Position numbers and translations under genes: made by a program. This document shows, piece after piece, positions 1 through 5,134 of a stretch of 5,134 nucleotides of DNA (positions within the stretch are counted from its first letter, which is position 1; every line of letters starts with the position of its first letter). A model generated the notes under the pieces. The model searched no databases and was not told the DNA's origin. It saw nothing but the letters and a program-made list of their open reading frames with translations. The stretch is from Verrucomicrobiales bacterium (GTDB taxonomy: Bacteria > Verrucomicrobiota > Verrucomicrobiia > Verrucomicrobiales > SKLO01). The stretch spans positions 1 through 5,134 of the forward strand of contig SKLO01000250.1 in NCBI GenBank assembly GCA_007123195.1, read 5' to 3'.

Positions 1-135
1 GCCCGAACGGGCCACCTGTTCCAAGGAGGGAAAGGGGCAGGCGACCGCCAGCCGCCAGATTTTTGCTGCCATGCATGAAAAAAATCTTGAACGACCACAT
101 GCCTGTCCATCAGTGGTTCCAATTCCGAATCTAGG

Positions 136-223
136 ATGAACCGCCCCTGTGAGCCCGGCACCAGCCCGTTCGCACCACCCACAGCAGGTCGAATTGCGCC
201 AATTCAACCTACGGGCTGCCGCC
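136..223 (+). repeat. 88-bp direct repeat, copy 1
   Basis: This segment recurs at 479-566, offset by 343 bp, with 86 of 88 positions identical by direct reading. The only differences are at 173-174 (CA here, GG in the other copy). It starts ATGAACCGCCCCTGTGAGCC and ends in CTGCCGCC. Its right third contains a REP-like hairpin (187-214). The near-identity outside the hairpin shows that the duplicated unit is larger than the hairpin itself. The peptide-level similarity of the frames through both copies follows from the DNA repeat and is not evidence for a gene. Confidence 0.92.
187..214 (-). repeat. REP-like hairpin with GTAG foot, copy 1
   Basis: On the minus strand this reads GTAG followed by an imperfect palindrome: arm GGTTGAATTG, loop GCG, arm CAATTCGACC. 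The arms pair over 10 bp with one T-G wobble on that strand; the inner six pairs (GAATTG at 191-196 and CAATTC at 200-205) are perfect. A GTAG tetranucleotide at the 5' foot of a short imperfect palindrome is the hallmark of repetitive extragenic palindromes (REPs), which are mobilised in trans by RAYT (Y1-type TnpA-REP) transposases. No RAYT gene is present in this window. Family membership is inferred from architecture, not from a database match. Confidence 0.65.
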
Positions 224-301
224 ATTCGCAGCACATGGTCAAGCCAAGGGATCCCGACCACTCAGCCCCCCAACGCCCGCCCGCACCCGATGCCAGCATT
301 T

Positions 302-350
302 CAGCTTTTCAGCTTTTCAGCTTTTCAGCTTTTCAGCGTTTCAGCGTTTT
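302..350 (+). repeat. Tandem CAGCTTTT octanucleotide array
   Basis: Four perfect consecutive units of CAGCTTTT occupy 302-333. Two degenerate units follow: CAGCGTTT at 334-341 and CAGCGTTTT at 342-350. Because the unit is 8 bp, the array shifts reading frame from unit to unit, which argues against a coding role; translated frames give Phe/Ser-rich low-complexity peptides. Arrays of this kind can change copy number by slipped-strand mispairing. It is about 430 bp beyond the stop codon of the minus-strand gene, and no promoter or gene that it could modulate is evident nearby. Confidence 0.9.
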
Positions 351-388
351 CCCTTCCCCGCCTCACCCGGGCCTCGCGGGCGCAACGA

Positions 389-416
389 CCGTAGGTTGAA
401 TTGCAGCAATTCGACC
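389..416 (+). repeat. REP-like hairpin with GTAG foot, inverted central copy
   Basis: GTAG at 391-394 overlaps the first base of the stem: arm GGTTGAATTG at 394-403, loop CAG at 404-406, arm CAATTCGACC at 407-416. It matches the reverse complement of the copies at 187-214 and 530-557 at 26 of 28 positions, with both differences in the loop region, so the pairing is retained. The flanks do not match the 88-bp repeat. This copy therefore defines the minimal element as about 28 bp. Its inverted placement between the two other copies resembles a bacterial interspersed mosaic element (BIME). Confidence 0.68.
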
Positions 417-478
417 GGGGAGCGGGTCGCTCGTTCCCCGCGCCTCCTTCCCTCGCGCTCCCTTTCGCCCCCCCGCGA

Positions 479-566
479 ATGAACCGCCCCTGTGAGCCCG
501 GCACCAGCCCGTTCGGGCCACCCACAGCAGGTCGAATTGCGCCAATTCAACCTACGGGCTGCCGCC
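479..566 (+). repeat. 88-bp direct repeat, copy 2
   Basis: Second copy of the segment at 136-223, in the same orientation, with two substitutions at 516-517. Similarity ends sharply on both sides: the base before the ATG differs (A here, G in copy 1), and after GCCGCC the sequences diverge (CCCG here, ATTC in copy 1). The hairpin portion is at 530-557. Such high identity in non-coding DNA points to recent duplication, gene conversion or dispersal of a repeat family. Confidence 0.92.
530..557 (-). repeat. REP-like hairpin with GTAG foot, copy 3
   Basis: Identical in sequence to the hairpin at 187-214 and in the same orientation: GTAG on the minus strand (CTAC at 552-555), inner arms GAATTG at 534-539 and CAATTC at 543-548 around a CGC loop. 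It is 113 bp from the inverted central copy. It lies inside the second 88-bp direct repeat. Confidence 0.65.
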
Positions 567-618
567 CCCGACACGCCCCCGACAAACCGCACGCCGCTGC
601 CCCATGGCACATCGGCTA

Positions 619-658
619 CTCGGGGTTCTCCCGAGAGCCACGCCGCCCCGCAGGGCGG
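619..658. other. Two adjacent GC-rich hairpins
   Basis: CTCGGG at 619-624 pairs with CCCGAG at 630-635 around a 5-base loop, and CCGCCC at 643-648 pairs with GGGCGG at 653-658 around a CGCA loop. Both are perfect 6-bp stems. They lie 120-160 bp beyond the DUF1552 stop codon in its direction of transcription. Neither is followed by a T run on either strand, so they are not convincing intrinsic terminators. They may still stabilise or end the DUF1552 transcript, or may simply reflect GC-rich composition. Confidence 0.4.
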
Positions 659-756
659 GCCGCCGACCAGCCTGAATTACGGGTCGCTTGGTCCCCGCGC
701 TTTCGCCCTTCATGCACCTTTCGCCCGCTGGTCTCTGGTCAAGGAACCGGCGGCCC
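657..756 (-). other. Long-range inverted repeat downstream of DUF1552 gene
   Basis: GGGCCGCCG at 657-665 is a perfect 9-bp inverted match to CGGCGGCCC at 748-756. Inside it, GACCAGC (665-671) matches GCTGGTC (727-733) as a second arm pair. Together they could fold the first 120 bases of the DUF1552 3' untranslated region into a branched stem. The interior also contains a 9-bp direct repeat, CTTTCGCCC, at 700-708 and 718-726 (a third copy lies at 462-470). No known RNA family is recognised. In GC-rich DNA such matches can be chance. Confidence 0.3.
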
Positions 757-777
757 ATGATCCCGGCACGAAAGCCA

Positions 778-2130
778 TCAGATGCCTTCCAGCTTGCCGG
801 TGCTGTCGCCGAATTCGTCGATCTCCACGCCCATGCGATCGAGCATGGAGATGTAGAGGTTGGTCATCGGCGTCTTCTCCGGCAGCTCGACATGGCGACC
901 CGGGGTGAGGCTGCCGGCACCGCCGCCGGCGAGGATCACCGGCAGGTTGCTGTGGGTGTGGCGGTTGCCACAGCTGATGCCGCCGCCATAGACCACCATC
1001 GAGTTGTCCAGCAGGCTGTGCTCACCCTCGCGGGCCTCGCTCATGCGCTTGAGGAAATAGGCCAGCTGATCACAGTAGAACTTGTCGATCTTGGCGATCT
1101 GTTCCAGCTTGTCCTCGTTGTTCTGGTGATGTGAGAGGTAGTGATGGCCGTCCGGCACGCCGATCTCGCGGAAGTTGCGGTTGGAGCCATCGTGCGCCAG
1201 CAGGAAGGTCGAGATGCGGGTGGTATCGGTCTGGAACGAAAGCGTCAGCAGGTCAAACATCACCCGCAGGTAGTCTTCGTAGCCGTCCGGGATGCCGGCC
1301 GGTATGTCCGCATCCGGCCGTTGCGAGGTGACTTCCTCGGCCTTCTCGATCCGGCGCTCGGTTTCGCGCACCGCGGTGAGATACTCATCGAGCTTGCGGC
1401 GGTCGGCCGCCGGCAGGTTGCGCTCCATCGTGCGGGCATCTTCCAGCACCACGTCGAGCACACTGCGCTGGTAGCGCCGCTGGCGGGCGAGGCCGCCGGT
1501 GCGGTCGGCCCCCACGGCGGAACCGAAAAGTCGCTCAAACACCGAGCGCGGATTGTTGTCGGGCGACAACGGCATGCTGGGCGAGCGCCAGGCAAGATTG
1601 AACTGATACGCGCAGCTGTAACCGGAATCGCAGCGGCCGGAAGTGCGGATGTGGTCGGCACTGAGTTCCAGCGACGGCATGTAGGTGTTCTTGCCGATCG
1701 CCTCGGCAGCGACCTGATCGACCGAAACACCGACCTCGATGTCGGACCCGGCGGTCTTGCGGGCCTGCATGCCGGTGAGGAAGGTGGCGTTGGCACGGGC
1801 GTGGTCACCGGCACCGTCGCCATTGTTGTAGGCCTTGTCGTGGGCCAGGCCGGAAAGGATCTGGAACTGGTTCTGGTAGGGCTGGAGCGACTCCATCGTG
1901 CGGTTCAACTTGAAGTCGCGGCCGCTGCCTTCGGGTCCCCAGTATTTCAGGTTCACCCCGTTGGGGATGTAAAGGAACGCCATCCGCAACGGACCACGCG
2001 AGGATCCGGCCGCGGCGGCGGCGGCGCGGATCGGCGTCATCGCCTCGAGAGCCGGCAGCGCCAGGGTGGCGCCAAGGCCACGGAGCAAGGTTCGACGATT
2101 GAGGGTTCCCTTGTTGGAAATGAAGTTCAT
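778..2130 (-). CDS. DUF1552 family exported protein (Tat signal)
   Basis: A 450-residue protein of the DUF1552 family, whose function is unknown. The N-terminus has a twin-arginine export signal: N-R-R-T-L-L with Arg12-Arg13, a hydrophobic stretch at residues 19-28 and Ala-rich residues 36-41, so a folded periplasmic or surface location is likely. Family-like features seen are RMAFLYIPNGVN (49-60), GDGAGDHARANATFLTG (104-120), a Cys167-x5-Cys173 pair that could form a disulfide after export, and near the C-terminus GNRHTHSNLPVILAGGG followed by an ending in GDSTGKLEGI. Length is normal for the family and no frameshift is visible. The start is supported by the Tat motif beginning 11 residues in; no clear Shine-Dalgarno precedes it. 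DUF1552 genes commonly lie beside DUF1592-type cytochrome-like genes in Planctomycetota and relatives, but here the neighbour is a divergent redoxin gene. The family assignment is strong; the biochemical role is unknown. Confidence 0.93.
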   Translation of the reverse strand: MNFISNKGTLNRRTLLRGLGATLALPALEAMTPIRAAAAAAGSSRGPLRMAFLYIPNGVNLKYWGPEGSGRDFKLNRTMESLQPYQNQFQILSGLAHDKAYNNGDGAGDHARANATFLTGMQARKTAGSDIEVGVSVDQVAAEAIGKNTYMPSLELSADHIRTSGRCDSGYSCAYQFNLAWRSPSMPLSPDNNPRSVFERLFGSAVGADRTGGLARQRRYQRSVLDVVLEDARTMERNLPAADRRKLDEYLTAVRETERRIEKAEEVTSQRPDADIPAGIPDGYEDYLRVMFDLLTLSFQTDTTRISTFLLAHDGSNRNFREIGVPDGHHYLSHHQNNEDKLEQIAKIDKFYCDQLAYFLKRMSEAREGEHSLLDNSMVVYGGGISCGNRHTHSNLPVILAGGGAGSLTPGRHVELPEKTPMTNLYISMLDRMGVEIDEFGDSTGKLEGI

Positions 2131-2132
2131 GA

Positions 2133-2142
2133 ATTCTAGAAT
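2133..2142. promoter_or_regulatory. 10-bp palindrome next to DUF1552 start
   Basis: ATTCTAGAAT is a perfect 10-bp palindrome ending 2 bp upstream of the DUF1552 ATG (minus strand). It is AT-rich in an otherwise GC-rich leader. It could be an operator or could help keep the start region unstructured. It occupies the place where a Shine-Dalgarno sequence would be expected. Function is inferred from position only. Confidence 0.3.
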
Positions 2143-2195
2143 GTGTGGGCGAACGAGAGGGCGCCTCAGTGGGCGGCCCGGATCATGTTTCGGTG

Positions 2196-2223
2196 GCGCC
2201 CCGCACCAGAACGGTGCAGGCGC
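2196..2223. other. Stem-loop in divergent leader region
   Basis: GCGCC (2196-2200) pairs with GGCGC (2219-2223) and, inside, GCACC (2203-2207) pairs with GGTGC (2213-2217) around an AGAAC loop. A 2-by-1 internal bulge separates the two 5-bp stems. It lies 66-93 bp upstream of the DUF1552 start, so it could sit in that gene's 5' untranslated region or be a protein-binding site. No T run follows on either strand, so it is not an intrinsic terminator. Confidence 0.45.
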
Positions 2224-2367
2224 GACGACCCGATGATGTTACGGTCCTATGAACGATCAGGGCGGGTCGGTCTTTCAACCGCGATTCGACGGAGCGGCGA
2301 TTTTCCGGGCCTTCTGCTCCCGTTCCCGGGTGGCCCGGTGCGAGTTCGCCGCGCCGACCATCGGACG

Positions 2368-2396
2368 CTGCAGGATGTGGGACACTGCAGGATGTG
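2368..2396 (+). repeat. 12-bp direct repeat with 17-bp period
   Basis: CTGCAGGATGTG occurs at 2368-2379 and again at 2385-2396, separated by GGACA. Two sites spaced 17 bp apart lie on roughly similar faces of the helix, a spacing sometimes seen for regulator sites. It is about 150 bp upstream of the redoxin gene start. Whether it binds anything is unknown. Confidence 0.45.
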
Positions 2397-2541
2397 TGCC
2401 ATCGGCGGTTGCCGTTGGCGCATGCCCAACTCCCCCTCCCCTGTCCACCCGCGCCGGGTCGGATCCCGGCCTGACCGGGGGCGCCCGGCACGATGACTGA
2501 TTCGCCGTCGACATTCGCACCATGTCAGCGGATGTTGGCGC

Positions 2542-5055
2542 ATGAGTTTCAGGCTCGATCCCGTGGAAAAACGCCCCGCCGTTCACGCGCCAGCGTCGGC
2601 GTCACTGTGGTCATATCAATGTCCCCGCCCGTTCGGCGTCAGGCTCCGGTCCCACCCAGCTGCGGTCACCTTGGCCGCCGTCGCCTGGCTCGCGCTGGCA
2701 GCTTCCCCGTCGCGGCTTTGCTCCGCGGACGAATCAAATGCAGGCGATGCCGACCCGCCGCTCGGTCATTCAATTCATGGCGAGGCCTTCTCGGAGGGAC
2801 CGCGCCAGGCCGCGGATCTGATCGAGGGCTGCGGCGATGTGCAACTGCAGGTGACCACTTCGGTCGAGCAGGCCCAGGCGCTGTTCAACCAGGGGGTCGG
2901 GCAGTTGCACGGGTTCTGGTTCTTCGAGGCCGAGCGGTCCTTCCGCCAGGTGCTGAAGCTCGATCCCGAATGCCTGATGGCCTATTGGGGCATCGCCATG
3001 GCCAACATGGAAAACGTGGAGCGCGGCCATCGCGCCCTTGAAGCGCTGGACCGGGAGGAATTGCAGTCGGCATGGGAACGCCTGCCGGCCCGTGAGCGCC
3101 AGCTGATCGAGTCCATCCGCCGCTGTTACTCGCGGCTGGTGGAGGCCAAGGATCACCGCCAGGCCGCGCCCTGGCGCGATCTGGTGCGGGCATGGGAACA
3201 GTGGCTGGTCGATCACCCCGACGACATCGAGATCAAGGCGTTTCTGGTGGGGTTGATCTGGCGCAACGAATCGCGCCACAACCTGCCTATCAGCAGCCAC
3301 CTGTCCGTGGCCGCCCTGGCGGACGAGGTGCTGGCGGTCAACCCGACCCACCCGGTCCATCACTACCTCATCCACCTGTGGGACAACGAGAAAGCCGAGC
3401 GCGCCCTGCCGTCCGCCGCCTGGTGCGGCCCGTCCGCCCCGGGCATCGCCCACATGTGGCACATGCCCAGCCACATCTACTCCAAGCTGCAGCGCTACGC
3501 CGACGCCGCCTGGCACCAGGAGGCCTCATCGAGGGTCGATCACGCCCACATGATCCGCTACTCGATCATGCCCGAGGAGATCTTCAACTACGTCCACAAC
3601 CAGGGCTGGCTGGTCGACAGCCTCAGTCACGTCGGGCGCGCCGACGAGTCGATGTCATTGGCGCGCAATTTGATCGAGTTGCCACGTATTCCGCGCTCCG
3701 GCGGGGTCAATGACACCCCGGACCAGCGCTGGACCGAGAACCGCAGCGGCTACCGCGCCGGCCGCAGCCGGTTGCAGCGGTTGCTGTGGACCTGGGAGGC
3801 ATGGGATCAGGTGATGGAGTGGAGCGATACGCCCTGGCTCGACGACAATGGCGACGACGACTGGCGCGACGAACGCCGCTGGTTGATCGCCACCGCCGCC
3901 TTCCATCTTGGCCAGGCCGAACTCGCCGAATCGGAACTGGCTTCGATCCAGCGCCGGATCCGACGCACCTCCCGCCGCGCGGACGAAGCCGAGTCGGGCG
4001 CGCGCGAACAGAATGAAGACAAGGATCAGGCTGCCATCGACAAGGCGGTCGCCGACGCCCGGCGTCCGTTTGACAACCGCCTCAAGAACCTGCGCCGTCA
4101 GGCCGGCGAGCTGGAGGTCCTGGCGGCGTTCAAGGCCGGCGACCACGAGACCGCCGCGGAACGCCTGGCAACAGTCGAGGACCTGCCCGACCTGCGACAG
4201 GTGCGGTGGCTGATCGATCTAAATCAAGCCGAACCCGCCCTCGAAAAGGCCCGCGACCTGGTCCGGCGCTCGCGCGGACAGGTCGCTCCGCTGGTCGAAC
4301 TGGCGCGGGCGGCCGCACTGGCGGACGATCAGGACGAACTGGGCCGGGCGATGGACCAGCTGCGTCCGCTGGCCGCGGCGGCGGACCTGCACCACCAGCC
4401 ACTGCAACGGCTGGCGGCGGTGGCAGCGGAAATGAGCCTGCCCACCGACTGGCGCACGCAGGAGCCGCCACCCGGAGACATCGGCCCGCGCCCCGACCTG
4501 GCAGGCCTGGGACCGCTGCGCTGGCACCCGCCGTTGGCACCCGGCTGGCAACTGCCCGATCGCCAGGGCGAGCCCCGCTCGTCCGAATCCTTCACCGGTC
4601 AACCCTACCTGCTGATCTTTTTTCTCGGCCGGGAATGCACCCATTGCATGGAGCAACTCAACGCCTTCGCCCCGGTGACCGCGGACTTCGCCGACGCCGG
4701 GCTGCCGATTGTCGCCGTCAGCACGGATTCGGTCGAAGGACTCCAGCGCACGTTCCGCGACGCCGCCGGAGAAGAAGATGCACCGCCCACCGACGCCGGG
4801 GCCTGGTTCCCGTTCCCCCTCGTGAGCGACGGGCACGGCGAGGCATTCCGCCGGTTCCGAGCCTGGGACGACTTTGAGAACACGCCGCTGCATGGCACCT
4901 TCCTGATCGACGCCACGGGCCGCATCCGCTGGCAACACATCAGCTACGAACCGTTCATGGAGGTCGACTTCCTGCTTGAGGAGGCCCGCCGTCTGTTGCA
5001 GTTCCCGGCACCGCCGCTGCCAGCTGCACCTTACACGCAAGCACGTCAGCCTTGA
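2542..5055 (+). CDS. Exported TPR-redoxin fusion protein
   Basis: An 837-residue multidomain protein. Residues 1-62 look like an export signal: a long basic n-region, hydrophobic residues 40-54, and a plausible signal-peptidase site after Cys60-Ser-Ala62. Residues about 115-155 (FNQGVGQLHGFWFFEAERSF onward) form a TPR-like helical pair. Two His-rich motifs follow: VHHYLIH (272-278) and AHMWHMPSHIY (303-313), matching a widespread TPR protein family of unknown function in which an HMPSHI motif is highly conserved. Residues about 460-530 are charged, Arg/Glu/Ala-rich and probably coiled coil. Residues about 661-820 form a thioredoxin-fold redoxin/AhpC-TSA-like domain with Cys699-Thr-His-Cys702 after a beta-strand (YLLIFFLG), an AVSTDS strand end (725-730) and a probable cis-Pro782 before HGTFLID. 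The likely role is extracytoplasmic thiol-disulfide or peroxide chemistry coupled to a protein-binding scaffold; substrates are unknown. The ATG is the first after an in-frame stop (2494-2496) and lacks a clear Shine-Dalgarno; a GTG at codon 8 (2563) is an alternative. Confidence 0.9.
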   Translation: MSFRLDPVEKRPAVHAPASASLWSYQCPRPFGVRLRSHPAAVTLAAVAWLALAASPSRLCSADESNAGDADPPLGHSIHGEAFSEGPRQAADLIEGCGDVQLQVTTSVEQAQALFNQGVGQLHGFWFFEAERSFRQVLKLDPECLMAYWGIAMANMENVERGHRALEALDREELQSAWERLPARERQLIESIRRCYSRLVEAKDHRQAAPWRDLVRAWEQWLVDHPDDIEIKAFLVGLIWRNESRHNLPISSHLSVAALADEVLAVNPTHPVHHYLIHLWDNEKAERALPSAAWCGPSAPGIAHMWHMPSHIYSKLQRYADAAWHQEASSRVDHAHMIRYSIMPEEIFNYVHNQGWLVDSLSHVGRADESMSLARNLIELPRIPRSGGVNDTPDQRWTENRSGYRAGRSRLQRLLWTWEAWDQVMEWSDTPWLDDNGDDDWRDERRWLIATAAFHLGQAELAESELASIQRRIRRTSRRADEAESGAREQNEDKDQAAIDKAVADARRPFDNRLKNLRRQAGELEVLAAFKAGDHETAAERLATVEDLPDLRQVRWLIDLNQAEPALEKARDLVRRSRGQVAPLVELARAAALADDQDELGRAMDQLRPLAAAADLHHQPLQRLAAVAAEMSLPTDWRTQEPPPGDIGPRPDLAGLGPLRWHPPLAPGWQLPDRQGEPRSSESFTGQPYLLIFFLGRECTHCMEQLNAFAPVTADFADAGLPIVAVSTDSVEGLQRTFRDAAGEEDAPPTDAGAWFPFPLVSDGHGEAFRRFRAWDDFENTPLHGTFLIDATGRIRWQHISYEPFMEVDFLLEEARRLLQFPAPPLPAAPYTQARQP

Positions 5056-5134
5056 ACGGGCAGGATTTCGCGCCAAGCGCACCCCCATCCCGCGCCAAGC
5101 GCGCAAGGAGGAACGGCATCCCTGCCGTTCAGCC
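5054..5134 (+). repeat. Hairpin and repeat cluster after the redoxin gene
   Basis: A 12-bp direct repeat, CGCGCCAAGCGC, occurs at 5069-5080 and 5091-5102; each copy can fold as a small GCGC-CAA-GCGC hairpin. A perfect 8-bp stem follows: GAACGGCA (5111-5118), loop TCCC, TGCCGTTC (5123-5130). The stop-codon-proximal GAACGGGCAGG (5054-5064) is also nearly complementary to CCTGCCGTTC (5121-5130), with one bulged G, so two exclusive folds are possible. GGAG at 5107-5110 directly abuts the stem, which recalls the foot tetranucleotide of some REP elements. The window ends 4 bases after the stem, so the rest of any repeat is unseen. Confidence 0.6.
5111..5130 (+). terminator. Candidate 3' hairpin (terminator or REP-like)
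   Basis: A perfect 8-bp GC-rich inverted repeat with a 4-base loop begins 56 bp after the redoxin stop codon. The position suits a transcription terminator or an mRNA 3'-stabilising hairpin. The four bases that follow (AGCC) are not a T run and the window then ends, so intrinsic termination is not supported. Being symmetric, it could equally belong to a gene arriving from the right or be part of a dispersed repeat. Confidence 0.35.

Larger units (their letters stand above)
1..777. other. Gene-free, repeat-rich intergenic region
   Basis: This stretch lies downstream of the minus-strand DUF1552 gene and contains no reading frame that looks like a real gene. The open frames here run through direct repeats and the 8-bp tandem repeat and encode low-complexity Pro/Arg/Ser/Phe-rich peptides. 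Open frames occur on both strands and in several frames, as expected of GC-rich non-coding DNA. It holds an 88-bp direct repeat (136-223 and 479-566), three REP-like hairpins, a CAGCTTTT tandem array (302-350) and several GC-rich inverted repeats between 619 and 756. Positions 1-135 show nothing recognisable; they could include the end of a gene from outside the window, but I cannot support one. Confidence 0.75.
2131..2541. promoter_or_regulatory. Divergent intergenic control region
   Basis: These 411 bp separate the start codons of the two divergent genes and so must hold both promoters unless one gene is transcribed from inside the other. I could not pick out a convincing sigma-70 -35/-10 pair in either direction, nor a Shine-Dalgarno sequence before either start. 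What can be seen is a palindrome beside the minus-strand start (2133-2142), a strong stem-loop (2196-2223), a 12-bp direct repeat with 17-bp period (2368-2379 and 2385-2396) and an 11-bp repeat (2414-2424 and 2534-2544), the last overlapping the plus-strand start codon. No credible small gene was found: the open frames are short, overlap on both strands and have no recognisable protein features. Confidence 0.6.

Overview
The window carries two protein-coding genes, transcribed divergently from a shared intergenic region of about 410 bp, with repeat-rich non-coding DNA at both edges. The DNA is GC-rich and both products look exported, which fits a high-GC Gram-negative bacterium. DUF1552 proteins are typical of Planctomycetota and related environmental phyla (Verrucomicrobiota, Acidobacteriota, Myxococcota) and also occur in some marine or soil Gammaproteobacteria. 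The REP-like hairpins carrying a GTAG foot are best known from Gammaproteobacteria. These two lines of evidence do not settle the phylum.

Layout: positions 1-777 hold no convincing gene. They hold three copies of a short REP-like hairpin (two in one orientation, one inverted between them). The two same-orientation copies sit inside an 88-bp direct repeat with 86/88 identity. A tandem 8-bp (CAGCTTTT) repeat lies in the same stretch, and potential RNA hairpins lie downstream of the minus-strand gene. Positions 778-2130 (minus) encode a Tat-exported DUF1552 protein. Positions 2131-2541 are the divergent intergenic region, with a stem-loop, a 10-bp palindrome next to the DUF1552 start and two short direct repeats. 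Positions 2542-5055 (plus) encode an 837-residue exported protein that joins a TPR-type helical region bearing conserved His motifs, a charged coiled-coil-like segment and a C-terminal thioredoxin-fold redoxin domain with a CTHC motif. The last 79 bp are packed with small hairpins and a 12-bp direct repeat.

How the genes might work together: both products are predicted to act outside the cytoplasm and they share a control region, so joint regulation is possible but unproven. DUF1552 genes usually sit beside a DUF1592-type large cytochrome-like gene. No such partner is visible here, and the upstream neighbour is the divergent redoxin gene. I see no CRISPR array, tRNA, rRNA, transposase, toxin-antitoxin pair or phage gene. 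The most unusual material is the REP-like repeat cluster and the TPR-redoxin fusion. I cannot show that either is a new system.
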